64,000 bases of DNA, taken from positions 6,653,837 to 6,717,836 of the forward strand of contig NZ_KI912270.1 in assembly GCF_000243415.2 (NCBI RefSeq). Direction: 5' to 3'. The notes under the pieces were generated by a model, which was not told the DNA's origin, did no database searches, and was given only the letters and a program-made list of their open reading frames with translations. Made by a program: the position numbers and the translations under genes. Of the stretch, positions 47,328-55,857 are shown in pieces; position 1 is the stretch's first letter, and each line of letters begins with the position of its first letter. This DNA is from Mycolicibacterium tusciae JS617. GTDB taxonomy: Bacteria > Actinomycetota > Actinomycetes > Mycobacteriales > Mycobacteriaceae.

Positions 47328-48308
47328 GGTTCCGCCCTTCGCATACTCGGCCACGGCGTCGACGTTCGTCTTGTCGATGAACGCCGGACCGGTCAAGGTC
47401 TCCTTGCCGCCACCGATCACGTTGCCGTTGTTCAGGTACAGCCACAGCGAGTCGATCGACAGGTAGCCCTGCAGGAACGGCTGCTGGTCGACGGCCCACT
47501 GCACGCTGCCGTCCTGGATCGCGCCGACGAGCGCGGCGTTGGTGTCGAAGGTGCCGATCTTTGCGTTGCTGCCCGCGTTCTTCGCCGACTGCACCGCGGT
47601 CAACGCAAACGGTGCGCCCAGCGTCACCACATAGTCGACGCTCGGATCCTGTTGCAGCTTGGCCGTCATCGTCGATTCGACCGAGGGCATGTCCTTGCCG
47701 TTGACGTTGAGGTTCTCAGTAGCTCCGAAGGTGCTCTTCACACCCGCACAGCGGTCTTCCAGTCCGACGTGGCCCTGCTCCTGAATGACGCAGAGCACCT
47801 TCTTCGCGCCTTCCTGCTTGAGCCGGTCGCCTGCGGCCTGGCCCGCAATGAACTCGTCCTGTCCGAAGAACTCCTTGACGCCCATCTCCTGCCAGGCGTC
47901 GCCACCGGCGTTGAACGCGACGACCGGAATGCCCTTCGCCTCGGCCGCCGCGACGGCGGCGCGCATCGCGTCCGGCTTGGCCAGGGTCAGGGCGATGCCC
48001 TGAACACCGCTGTCAATCGCGGTCTGCACGAGGTTGGCCTGGTTGGGGGCCTCGGGATCGTTTGAATAACGCAGCTCGATGTTGTCTTTTTTCGCCGCCG
48101 TCTCCGCACCCTTGCGGATGAGGTCCCAGAACGAGTCGCCCGGCACTTCGTGGGTGATCATCGCGATCGTCGCGCGAGGCGTGTCGACGGTGCCACCGCC
48201 CATTCCGCCGGCGCTCTCGCGCGGCTTTCCGCCGGTCGATGAACACGACGCGATTCCCAGTACGAGCACGCTCACCCCGGTGACCGCCGCGAGCCGACTG
48301 AACCTCAT
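47322..48308 (-). CDS. ABC transporter substrate-binding lipoprotein, sugar/inositol type
   Basis: The start is ATG 48308 (GGAGG upstream), giving 328 residues with a lipoprotein signal (SVLVLGIASC, lipidated Cys). The mature part is a periplasmic-binding protein of the ribose/inositol class (ATIAMITHEVPGDSFWDLIR, GVQGIALTLAKPDAMRAAV, GTFDTNAALVGAIQDGSVQW). Because translation begins at 48308, the bases to 48382 are mRNA leader. It is first in the transporter operon, whose promoter overlaps the probable GntR operator. Confidence 0.93.
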   Translation of the reverse strand: MRFSRLAAVTGVSVLVLGIASCSSTGGKPRESAGGMGGGTVDTPRATIAMITHEVPGDSFWDLIRKGAETAAKKDNIELRYSNDPEAPNQANLVQTAIDSGVQGIALTLAKPDAMRAAVAAAEAKGIPVVAFNAGGDAWQEMGVKEFFGQDEFIAGQAAGDRLKQEGAKKVLCVIQEQGHVGLEDRCAGVKSTFGATENLNVNGKDMPSVESTMTAKLQQDPSVDYVVTLGAPFALTAVQSAKNAGSNAKIGTFDTNAALVGAIQDGSVQWAVDQQPFLQGYLSIDSLWLYLNNGNVIGGGKETLTGPAFIDKTNVDAVAEYAKGGTR

Positions 48309-48318
48309 CTTGCCTCCG

Positions 48319-48339
48319 CTCCTCGCGCTAGCGCTCATC
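48319..48339 (-). repeat. Third copy of the dispersed GATGAG repeat, in an mRNA leader
   Basis: On the minus strand this reads GATGAGCGCTAGCGCGAGGA plus one base, directly before the ribosome binding site of the lipoprotein gene. It matches the repeats at 47269-47327 and 50659-50681 in the pattern GATGAGSGCTNGCGCGARGA. Confidence 0.6.
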
Positions 48340-48388
48340 GCAGCATCACGCTCCCGTGTCGAGTGCGACGCAGCACTCCTCTTGGTCG

Positions 48389-48417
48389 ATGTAATACGCC
48401 TCACAGCAGAAAGTCAA
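48389..48417 (-). promoter_or_regulatory. Promoter of the ABC transporter operon
   Basis: On the minus strand TTGACT (48417-48412), a 17-bp spacer and TTACAT (48394-48389) make a good sigma-A-type promoter about 80 bp before the start codon. The -35 box lies inside the 22-bp shared operator, so a bound repressor would exclude RNA polymerase. Confidence 0.6.
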
Positions 48418-48434
48418 TAGTTTGTCCTGACATT
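48413..48434. promoter_or_regulatory. Probable GntR operator, copy 1 (ABC transporter / isomerase)
   Basis: These 22 bases are identical, in reverse orientation, to 50095-50116. The core TTTGTCCTGACA contains the palindromic half-sites TGTC and GACA two bases apart, a common form for GntR-type operators. The site lies between the divergent transporter operon and the TIM-barrel isomerase and could act on both. Confidence 0.75.
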
Positions 48435-48496
48435 AGGACTGCACATCAAATGTTAGGGTCGGGTCGCAGCGCCACAGCGAAGGAGGCGATCTTGAT

Positions 48497-49270
48497 ATGA
48501 CGGACTTTGAGCTGGCCGTGTGTTCGGAGATGGTCTTCACCGAGTTACCGATCATCGAGCGCGTGCGCCGGATCGATGACATGGGCTTCGCCGTCGAGAT
48601 CTGGAGTTGGCACGACAAGGACCTGGAAGCACTCGCCGCCACCGGGGCGAGGTTCACCTCGATGACGGGATATCTGCACGGTGACCTGATCGATCCGGTC
48701 TCGTGTGACGAGGTGGTCCGCACGGCGGATCTGTCCGTCAAAGCCGCTGCAACACTGGGTGTTTCGAGGCTCAATCTGCACACCGCCGAGCTTGTCGACG
48801 GTAGAGCGGCACGGCCGCGGCATCGGGTGACGGGCGAGATGTGGCTGACCGCGCAGCGCACCCTGGAGCGCATCGGCGACCTCGGCGCCGATGCCGGCGT
48901 GCAATTCTGCGTGGAGAACCTCAACACGATCGTCGACCATCCCGGCGTCCCGCTGGCCCGCGCGAAGGACACCCTGGCGCTGATCGAGGGCGTGGCGCAT
49001 CCCAACGTGAAGATGATGCTCGACCTGTACCACGCTCAGATCGGCGAGGGGAATCTCATCGAGCTGATCCGCCGTTGCGGCGACGCGATCGGTGAAATCC
49101 AGGTCGCCGACGTTCCGGGTCGATGTGAGCCGGGAACAGGTGAGATCAACTACCCCGCTATCGCGAAGGCGCTGCGCGACATCGGTTTCGCCGGCACCGT
49201 CGGCATGGAGGCGTGGGCATCCGGTGACAGCGTTGCCGCGCTGGAAGCCTTCCGCGCCGCGTTCTCTTAG
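48497..49270 (+). CDS. Hydroxypyruvate isomerase-like TIM-barrel protein
   Basis: The 257-residue protein has a strong AAGGAGG upstream. It belongs to the hydroxypyruvate-isomerase/IolI-like family of xylose-isomerase-type barrels: VENLNTIVDHPGVPL, MMLDLYHAQIGEGNL, GEIQVADVPGR and the typical end VGMEAW. Glu and Asp/His metal ligands are present in these motifs. Within an inositol regulon an inosose isomerase (IolI-type) role is plausible; hydroxypyruvate or 2-keto sugar acid isomerase activity is the alternative. Confidence 0.85.
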   Translation: MTDFELAVCSEMVFTELPIIERVRRIDDMGFAVEIWSWHDKDLEALAATGARFTSMTGYLHGDLIDPVSCDEVVRTADLSVKAAATLGVSRLNLHTAELVDGRAARPRHRVTGEMWLTAQRTLERIGDLGADAGVQFCVENLNTIVDHPGVPLARAKDTLALIEGVAHPNVKMMLDLYHAQIGEGNLIELIRRCGDAIGEIQVADVPGRCEPGTGEINYPAIAKALRDIGFAGTVGMEAWASGDSVAALEAFRAAFS

Positions 49271-49292
49271 CGGCGTCTGCTCGTCGGAGGAG

Positions 49293-50024
49293 TTAGCGGT
49301 CGACCAGGGTCGTGTCGAAGTAGTAGCGCGCGGCGCGGTAGCAGTGGTTGCCGAACTCGACCGCAGTGCCTGAATCGTCGAAGGCGGTGCGGGCCATCGT
49401 AAGCAGCGGAGCGCCGGCCTTCTCGTCGAGCAGGCGCGCCTCAGACCGCGTCGCGCCGCGCGCACCGATTCGCTGGCGCGCCAGCCGAATGTGCACACCG
49501 CGCGATCGCATCGCCTGGTACAGGCCGACCTTCTCCAACTCCCCGGCATCGGGTGCGATCTCGACCGGCAGATGGTTGATCATCACCGCCAGTGGTTCGC
49601 CGTTGGCGCACCGCAGTCGATGAATGGTGACCACCTCGCGGTCCCCGGGAATGCTGAGCTCACGCGCGACCTCCTCGTCGGGACGCCCGACCGTGTAGTC
49701 CAACAGCTGAGTGGTCGGCTCCTGGCCGGCGCGGGCGAGGTCGTCGAAAAGGCTTGTCAGCTCGACGCGCCTGTGCACCGGGTTCTGGACGACCTGAGTC
49801 CCCACCCCACGCTTGCGAACCAGCAGACCTTTGTCGACGAGCTCCTGTATCGCACGCCTCGTGGTCGGCCGCGACAACGTCAATCGCTTCGCCAAAGCCA
49901 ACTCGTTCTCGAAGCGGTCACCGGGTGAGAGTTCGCCATCGCGTATTGCCGCTTCTATCGCCTGGGCGAGCTGATAGTAGAGGGGAACAGGGCTTGACCT
50001 GTCGAGCTCCACCGTCAAGGGCAC
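49293..50024 (-). CDS. GntR-family (HutC/UTRA subgroup) regulator of the inositol regulon
   Basis: The 243-residue protein has an N-terminal GntR winged helix (PLYYQLAQAIEAAIRDGELS, then RLTLSRPTTRRAIQELVDKG) and a C-terminal UTRA sensor domain (YRAARYYFDTTLVDR at the end). It is divergent from iolC. Identical 22-bp sites before iolC and before the ABC transporter fit a local repressor released by an inositol catabolite. A possible -10 box TAGGAT lies on the minus strand at 50072-50067, and a half-site GACAAAC at 50051-50057, close to its own start, hints at autoregulation. Confidence 0.9.
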   Translation of the reverse strand: MPLTVELDRSSPVPLYYQLAQAIEAAIRDGELSPGDRFENELALAKRLTLSRPTTRRAIQELVDKGLLVRKRGVGTQVVQNPVHRRVELTSLFDDLARAGQEPTTQLLDYTVGRPDEEVARELSIPGDREVVTIHRLRCANGEPLAVMINHLPVEIAPDAGELEKVGLYQAMRSRGVHIRLARQRIGARGATRSEARLLDEKAGAPLLTMARTAFDDSGTAVEFGNHCYRAARYYFDTTLVDR

Positions 50025-50094
50025 GTGGTCTCCGATCTCGTGATGGACCAGACAAACAGTAGCTGAATCCTAGCACCCTATGATCGAAAGATAG

Positions 50095-50116
50095 AATGTC
50101 AGGACAAACTATTGAC
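50095..50116. promoter_or_regulatory. Probable GntR operator, copy 2 (iolC operon)
   Basis: This site is the reverse complement of 48413-48434 over all 22 bases, with core TGTCAGGACAAAC. It runs into TTGACA (50112-50117), a perfect -35 hexamer for iolC; 18 bases later CACAGT (50136-50141) may serve as -10. Conservation of the operator/-35 arrangement at both sites supports repression by exclusion of polymerase. Confidence 0.75.
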
Positions 50117-50178
50117 ATGGTGGAGTGAGGACGGGCACAGTCGTATCCAGCCGTCCCCTATTCGTGGAGAGCCGACTT

Positions 50179-51183
50179 TTGACGACTACACAGCCACATG
50201 ACGTACTCGCCATCGGGCGATGCGGCGTCGATGTCTACCCGCTGCAGATCGGCGTGGGCCTGGAAGACGTCGAGACCTTCGGCAAGTTCCTCGGCGGCAG
50301 CGCCGCCAACGTCGCGGTTGCCGCAGCGCGACTCGGTAATCGCTCGGCCCTGATCTCCGGCGTGGGCGCCGACCCGTTCGGAAGGTACGTCAGTAACGAA
50401 CTGGCACGACTGGGTGTCGACAACCGATATGTGGTGACCAACGACGAGTACCCGACGCCTGTCACCTTCTGTGAGATCTTTCCGCCCGATGATTTTCCGC
50501 TGTACTTCTACCGTCGTCCCAAGGCACCCGATCTGCAGATCGGCGCTGCCGATATCGACGGCGACGCCGTGCGCGCGGCCCGGCTTTACTGGTCGACGGT
50601 CACCGGACTCTCCGAAGAGCCAAGCCGCAGCGCACATTTCGCCGCGTGGTCGGCTCGTGATGAGCGCTCGCGCGAAGAGGATCAGCATCGCAACCGAGCA
50701 CCGTTGACGGTCCTGGACCTCGACTACCGCCCGATGTTCTGGGATTCGCCCGCTGCGGCCACCGAGCAGGTGCAGCGTGCGCTGGCCCACGTCACTATCG
50801 CGGTGGGCAATCGCGAGGAGTGTGAGATCGCCGTCGGAGAATCCAACCCGCACAAGGCGGCCGAAGCACTCTTGGACCTCGGAGTCGAGCTGGCGATCGT
50901 GAAGCAGGGGCCCCGCGGCGTCCTCGGCAAGACCAAGCACAGCTCGGTGACGGTTGCGCCCAACGAGGTCGACGTCGTCAACGGGCTCGGCGCCGGAGAT
51001 GCGTTCGGCGGCAGCCTGTGCCACGGCCTCCTGCACGGCTGGTCGCTAGAGAAGACTCTGCGCTACGCCAACGCCGCGGGCGCCATCGTCGCCTCCCGGC
51101 TGGAGTGCTCGACCGCGATGCCGACCGCCGCCGAGGTAGCCGAGCTCGCCGAGCGGACCGCTCTGGGAGCTGTCAATGTCTAG
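50179..51183 (+). CDS. iolC: 5-Dehydro-2-deoxygluconokinase
   Basis: The TTG at 50179 is chosen because GGAGAG lies 8 bases before it and a GTG at 50125 would overlap the promoter. The 334-residue PfkB-family kinase has the sugar-binding motif GGSAANVAVAAARLG and the ATP/anion-hole motif NGLGAGDAFGG with the catalytic Asp. IolC phosphorylates 2-deoxy-5-keto-gluconate. The typical DUF2090 extension is absent; the next gene supplies an aldolase. An insertion near the middle (RDERSREEDQHRNR) is encoded by a copy of a dispersed 23-bp repeat. Confidence 0.92.
   Translation: MTTTQPHDVLAIGRCGVDVYPLQIGVGLEDVETFGKFLGGSAANVAVAAARLGNRSALISGVGADPFGRYVSNELARLGVDNRYVVTNDEYPTPVTFCEIFPPDDFPLYFYRRPKAPDLQIGAADIDGDAVRAARLYWSTVTGLSEEPSRSAHFAAWSARDERSREEDQHRNRAPLTVLDLDYRPMFWDSPAAATEQVQRALAHVTIAVGNREECEIAVGESNPHKAAEALLDLGVELAIVKQGPRGVLGKTKHSSVTVAPNEVDVVNGLGAGDAFGGSLCHGLLHGWSLEKTLRYANAAGAIVASRLECSTAMPTAAEVAELAERTALGAVNV
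50659..50681 (+). repeat. Fourth copy of the dispersed GATGAG repeat, in frame inside iolC
   Basis: The 23 bases fit the same pattern as the three non-coding copies upstream of the transporter genes. Here they encode DERSREED in a hydrophilic loop of IolC between the helix SAHFAAW and the strand LTVLDLDYRPMFW. The kinase motifs before and after are intact, so the insertion appears tolerated. Confidence 0.65.
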
Positions 51184-52069
51184 GTCAACATCTGAGCCGC
51201 TCTGCACCGACTACGCGGGGATCACCGAGCTGCGCGCCAGCGAACCCGGCGCGATCGCTCGCGCCTGGCAGGACCGCCTCACCCGGCCGACCATCAGGGG
51301 CAACGGTCGCCTGATGATCGTCGCGGCCGACCACCCCGCCCGCGGCGCCCTCTCCGTCGGCACTCGCCCCACCGCGATGAACAGCCGGATCGACCTGCTC
51401 GACCGGTTACGTGCGGCCCTTGCCGACCCCGGCGTCGACGGCGTCCTGGCCACCCCGGACATTCTCGACGACCTGGTGCTACTCGGTGCGCTCGACGACA
51501 AGGTGGTGTTCTCGTCGTTCAATCGCGGCGGACTGGCCGGCGCGTCTTTCGAACTCGACGACAGGATGACGGCCGCCACCGCAGCATCCACCGCCACGGC
51601 GAGGATGAACGGCGGGAAGATGTTGTGCCGCATCGATCTCGACGATGCGGGAACCGTCGCGACCATGGCCGCGTGCGCACAGGCGGTGGACGAACTGGCC
51701 GCCCTGGGTCTCATCGCGATGCTCGAGCCGTTCATGTCCTGCCGCGTCGACGGGAAGATCCGCAATGACCTGTCCCCCGATGCGGTGATCAAGTCGATTC
51801 ACATCGCCCAGGGCATCGGCTCGACCTCGGCGTACACCTGGATGAAGCTGCCGGTGGTCGGAGAAATGGATAGAGTAATGGACTCCACCACGTTGCCAAC
51901 GCTGCTGCTCGGCGGCGACCCCACCGATCCCGACGAGGCCTTCGCCAGTTGGGAGAAGGCGCTTGGTCTGCCATCGGTACGTGGGCTCATCGTCGGACGC
52001 ACGCTGCTCTATCCCCCCGATGGCGACGTCTCCTCCGCCGTCGCCACCGCAGTATCGATGGTGAGGTGA
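51176..52069 (+). CDS. DeoC/LacD-family class I aldolase, probable DKGP aldolase of the iol pathway
   Basis: The 297-residue protein overlaps the iolC stop by 8 bp. It resembles the DeoC/FbaB/LacD aldolase superfamily: MIVAADHPARGALSVG, DGVLATPDILDDLVLLGAL, and YTWMKLPVVGEM, where the Lys is the candidate Schiff-base residue. No IolJ-type (class II fructose-bisphosphate aldolase) gene is present in the window. By position it should split 2-deoxy-5-keto-gluconate 6-phosphate into dihydroxyacetone phosphate and malonate semialdehyde. Confidence 0.8.
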   Translation: MSRSTSEPLCTDYAGITELRASEPGAIARAWQDRLTRPTIRGNGRLMIVAADHPARGALSVGTRPTAMNSRIDLLDRLRAALADPGVDGVLATPDILDDLVLLGALDDKVVFSSFNRGGLAGASFELDDRMTAATAASTATARMNGGKMLCRIDLDDAGTVATMAACAQAVDELAALGLIAMLEPFMSCRVDGKIRNDLSPDAVIKSIHIAQGIGSTSAYTWMKLPVVGEMDRVMDSTTLPTLLLGGDPTDPDEAFASWEKALGLPSVRGLIVGRTLLYPPDGDVSSAVATAVSMVR

Positions 52070-52071
52070 CA

Positions 52072-52965
52072 GTGCACAGCAAGCTCTACATCCCCGCACG
52101 CAGCGCAACGCCGCCGTACACGGTTGACATCACGCCGGCATCCGCCGGATGGACCGAATCGTCCTTGCAGGTAATCGAACTCGACGATGGTCAACGGTCC
52201 GAACTGACCACGGGCGGCACCGAGGTGATGATTCTGCCGCTGGCCGGCGGTGGCACCGTCGAATGCGACGGCGAGAGGTTCGACCTGGCGCCGCGGGCGT
52301 CGGTGTTCGACGGCCCCTCCGACATGGTGTACCTCGGCATCGACCAGACGTACGTCATCGCGGGCGTGGGCCGGTTCGCGATCTGCGGCGCCCGCGCCAA
52401 GAACCCGTTCCCGAACCGCCGCGTCGCCGCCGCAGACGTCTCCGTCGAACTGCGCGGCACCGGCAACTGCAGCCGTCAGGTGCACAACTTCGGCACCGCA
52501 GGGGTTTTCGAAGCCGACTCACTGATCGCCTGCGAGGTCATCACGCCCGGCGGCAACTGGTCGAGCTATCCCGCGCACAAACACGACGAGAACACCGCCA
52601 CCCAAACGGAACTCGAGGAGATCTATTACTTCGAGTTTTCGCCAGGTCCTTCACTGGAAGGCACAGCAGCACGCGGATTTGGATACCACCGCGTGTACGG
52701 GACGCCGGACCGTCCGATCGAGGTGCTCGAAGAGGTGCGTACCGGAGACGTCGTGCTGGTGCCACACGGATATCACGGACCATCGGTCGCAGCGCCCGGC
52801 TATCACATGTACTACCTCAACGTCATGGCCGGACCAGGCGCCGAACGCGCATGGAAGATCGTCGATGACCCCGAACACGCCTGGCTGCGCGGCACGTGGG
52901 ACGACCAGGCCGTCGACCCCCGCCTCCCACTGCATCAAAAAGCCGGCGACCAGACAGGAGCCTGA
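52072..52965 (+). CDS. iolB: 5-Deoxy-glucuronate isomerase
   Basis: The 297-residue protein starts at GTG 52072, 2 bp after the previous stop. It has the bicupin IolB pattern, with the metal-site motif YPAHKHDE and EEIYYFEFSP, and GDVVLVPHGYHGPSVAAPGY near the C-terminus. IolB converts 5-deoxy-D-glucuronate to 2-deoxy-5-keto-gluconate in the cytosol. Confidence 0.95.
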   Translation: MHSKLYIPARSATPPYTVDITPASAGWTESSLQVIELDDGQRSELTTGGTEVMILPLAGGGTVECDGERFDLAPRASVFDGPSDMVYLGIDQTYVIAGVGRFAICGARAKNPFPNRRVAAADVSVELRGTGNCSRQVHNFGTAGVFEADSLIACEVITPGGNWSSYPAHKHDENTATQTELEEIYYFEFSPGPSLEGTAARGFGYHRVYGTPDRPIEVLEEVRTGDVVLVPHGYHGPSVAAPGYHMYYLNVMAGPGAERAWKIVDDPEHAWLRGTWDDQAVDPRLPLHQKAGDQTGA

Positions 52966-52967
52966 CC

Positions 52968-54914
52968 ATGGTTTCCACCGCACCGAAGCGGGCCGAGAAG
53001 ATGCCAGACACCGAGACGTCCGTCCGACTCACGGTGGCGCAGGCGACGATTCGCTTCCTGGCCAACCAATATGTCGAACGCGACGGCGAGCGCACCAAGT
53101 TCTTCGCAGGCGCCCTGGGCATCTTCGGACATGGCAACGTCGCAGGCCTCGGCCAGGCGCTGCTGCAGGACGAGGTCGAAGCCGCCGCAGCCGGCGCCGA
53201 ACCGGGCCTCAAGTACGTGCTGGGCCGTAACGAGCAGGCCATGGTCCACACGGCCGTCGCATACGCCCGCCAGAAGGATCGGCTGCAAACCTGGGCAGTC
53301 ACCGCCAGCGTCGGCCCCGGCTCGACGAACATGCTCACGGGCGCGGCGCTCGCAACGATCAACCGGCTGCCCGTTCTTCTACTGCCCGCCGACACCTTTG
53401 CCACCCGCGTCAGCGCGCCAGTGCTGCAAGAGTTGGAGCTGCCGTCCTCTGGCGACGTCACGGTCAACGACGCCTTCAAGCCGCTGTCCCGGTACTTCGA
53501 CCGGGTGTGGCGGCCCGAACAGCTGCCCGCCGCGCTTATCGGCGCGATGCGGGTGCTCACCGATCCCGTCGAGACCGGTGCTGCGACGGTGTCCATCCCC
53601 CAGGACGTGCAGGCCGAGGCATTCGACTGGCCAGAATCGCTGTTCGCCGAACGCACCTGGCATGTCGCACGACCGCTACCTGAGCCCTCCGTCATCGCAC
53701 GCGCCGCCGAAATCCTCCGCAGCGCACGCAAGCCGATGATCGTCGCCGGCGGTGGCGTCGTGTACTCCGGTGCGACCGACGCGCTTGCCACATTCTGCGC
53801 GCAGACCGGTATCCCGGTCGGGATGAGCCAGGCAGGCAAGGGCGCACTCCCCTACGACCATCCACAGTGCATGGGCGCTATCGGATCGACCGGCACCACC
53901 GCAGCCAACGCGCTGGCCTCCGAGGCTGACGTGGTGATCGGGATCGGAACTCGCTACAGCGATTTCACCTCAGCATCGAGGACCGCCTTCAACAACCCCG
54001 ATGTCAGGTTCGTCAACATCAATGTGGCGTCGCTGGACTCGGTCAAACAGGGCGCCCTCTCGGTGGTGGCCGATGCCTTCGAGGCGATCGAGGCGCTGGG
54101 CACGGCAGTCGATGGATACTCGGTCGACGACGAATACCTCGCCCGGACTGCGGCTCTGGCAAAGGAATGGGACGACATCGTCTCGGGCGTATACGCGGTC
54201 GAGGATGGCGCAGCGTTGAACCAGAACCAGGTGATCGGCCTCGCTAACACCCTCAGCGATCCGCGCGACGTCGTGGTCTGCGCCGCAGGCTCGATGCCGG
54301 GAGACTTACATAAGCTTTGGCGGACAAGGGATCCCAAGGGCTATCACGTCGAGTACGGCTACTCTTGCATGGGTTACGAGGTGGCCGGCGGACTCGGGGT
54401 CAGGATGGCCGACGACACGCGTGACGTGTTCGTCATGGTGGGCGATGGCTCCTACCTGATGATGGCCACCGAACTGGTGACAGCCGTCCAGGAAGGCGTC
54501 AAGGTCATTGTGGTGCTGGTACAGAACCACGGGTTCGCGTCGATCGGATCGTTGTCGGAAGCCCTTGGCTCGCAGCGGTTCGGCACCGCATACCGCTACC
54601 GCAGCGACGACGGCCGCCTCGATGGCGCCAAGTTGCCGGTGGATCTCGCCGCCAACGCGGCCAGCCTCGGCGCCGACGTCATCAAGGTCGGCACCGCCGC
54701 GGAGTTCGCCGATGCCGTCAAGGTGGCCAAGGCCAGCGATCGCACCACGGTGATCCATGTCGAGACCGATCCGCTGACTCCGGCGCCGGACAGCGAGTCC
54801 TGGTGGGACGTGCCGGTGTCCGAGGTCTCCACCCTGACTTCCACCCAGGAGGCGTACAAGACGTACGCCGAATGGAAGAAGATCCAACGCCCCCTGATCA
54901 ACCCGACTGATTGA
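52968..54914 (+). CDS. iolD: 3D-(3,5/4)-trihydroxycyclohexane-1,2-dione hydrolase
   Basis: The 648-residue TPP enzyme has the acetolactate-synthase-like three-domain form. The N-terminal activating Glu is in GRNEQAMVH, and the TPP/Mg motif is GDGSYLMMATELVTAVQEG followed by QNHGF. IolD opens the cyclohexane-dione ring to 5-deoxy-glucuronate, the ring-cleaving step of inositol breakdown. It starts 2 bp after iolB with GACAGGAG upstream. Confidence 0.95.
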   Translation: MVSTAPKRAEKMPDTETSVRLTVAQATIRFLANQYVERDGERTKFFAGALGIFGHGNVAGLGQALLQDEVEAAAAGAEPGLKYVLGRNEQAMVHTAVAYARQKDRLQTWAVTASVGPGSTNMLTGAALATINRLPVLLLPADTFATRVSAPVLQELELPSSGDVTVNDAFKPLSRYFDRVWRPEQLPAALIGAMRVLTDPVETGAATVSIPQDVQAEAFDWPESLFAERTWHVARPLPEPSVIARAAEILRSARKPMIVAGGGVVYSGATDALATFCAQTGIPVGMSQAGKGALPYDHPQCMGAIGSTGTTAANALASEADVVIGIGTRYSDFTSASRTAFNNPDVRFVNINVASLDSVKQGALSVVADAFEAIEALGTAVDGYSVDDEYLARTAALAKEWDDIVSGVYAVEDGAALNQNQVIGLANTLSDPRDVVVCAAGSMPGDLHKLWRTRDPKGYHVEYGYSCMGYEVAGGLGVRMADDTRDVFVMVGDGSYLMMATELVTAVQEGVKVIVVLVQNHGFASIGSLSEALGSQRFGTAYRYRSDDGRLDGAKLPVDLAANAASLGADVIKVGTAAEFADAVKVAKASDRTTVIHVETDPLTPAPDSESWWDVPVSEVSTLTSTQEAYKTYAEWKKIQRPLINPTD

Positions 54915-54928
54915 TAGGACGAGATTCG

Positions 54929-55849
54929 TTGAGCACCATTCTTGTTGGATCGGCACCCGACTCATGGGGCGTGTGGTTCCCCGATGATCCCGGCCAGACG
55001 CCGTACACGCGCTTTCTCGACGAGGTCGCCGCGTCGGGTTACGAGTGGATCGAACTCGGACCGTTCGGCTATCTGCCGACGGATCCGCAGAAGCTGTCCG
55101 ACGAACTGGCCTCACGCAATCTCAAGCTGTCCGCGGGAACGGTCTTCGAGCACCTGCACCAGTCCTCGTCTCGTGGAGATGAGGCATGGAACTCAGTATG
55201 GACGCAGATCGAGGACGTGGCGAGACTGACCGCGGCCGTCGGCGGCAAGCACGTGGTCGTCATCCCCGAGATGTGGCGCGACCCGTCCACCGGCGCGGTG
55301 CTCGAGGACCGCAACCTCACGCCCGACCAGTGGCGCAAGAAGACCGAGGGCATGAATGAACTCGGCAAGGCCGTGTTCGAGAAGTATGGCGTCCGTGCGC
55401 AATACCATCCACATGCCGACAGCCATGTCGACACCGAGGAAAACGTCTACCGCTTCCTCGACGGCACGGATGGCGAGTTCGTCAACCTCTGTCTGGACAC
55501 CGGGCACATCAGCTACTGCGGGGGCGACAACATCGCGATCATCCGCCGCGCGCCGGAGCGTATCGGGTATCTGCATCTCAAGCAGGTCGATCCCGAGGTT
55601 CGGGCGAAGGTGGAAGCCGAGGACCTGCCGTTCGGTGAGGCGGTCAAGCTCGGCGCGATGATCGAACCGCCGCTGGGCATCCCGGAGATGCCGCCGCTGC
55701 TCGAAGAAATCGACAAGCTCGGCATCGACGTGTTCGCGATCGTCGAGCAGGACATGTATCCCTGCGAGGTCGACGCACCGCTGCCGATCGCCCAGCGCAC
55801 CCGGTCCTATCTGGGGTCCTGTGGCGTGCCGTCTGTCCGCTTCAACTAG
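54929..55849 (+). CDS. iolE: Inosose dehydratase
   Basis: The start is set at TTG 54929, with AGGACGAG before it, giving 306 residues ([20 protein letters not shown]). A TTG at 54911 in the same frame overlaps the iolD stop. The protein has the IolE motifs [30 protein letters not shown] and [10 protein letters not shown], with Glu in IVEQDMY; these supply the divalent-metal site. It dehydrates 2-keto-myo-inositol to the trihydroxycyclohexane-dione used by IolD. Confidence 0.94.
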   Translation: MSTILVGSAPDSWGVWFPDDPGQTPYTRFLDEVAASGYEWIELGPFGYLPTDPQKLSDELASRNLKLSAGTVFEHLHQSSSRGDEAWNSVWTQIEDVARLTAAVGGKHVVVIPEMWRDPSTGAVLEDRNLTPDQWRKKTEGMNELGKAVFEKYGVRAQYHPHADSHVDTEENVYRFLDGTDGEFVNLCLDTGHISYCGGDNIAIIRRAPERIGYLHLKQVDPEVRAKVEAEDLPFGEAVKLGAMIEPPLGIPEMPPLLEEIDKLGIDVFAIVEQDMYPCEVDAPLPIAQRTRSYLGSCGVPSVRFN

Positions 55850-55857
55850 GAGAAGTT

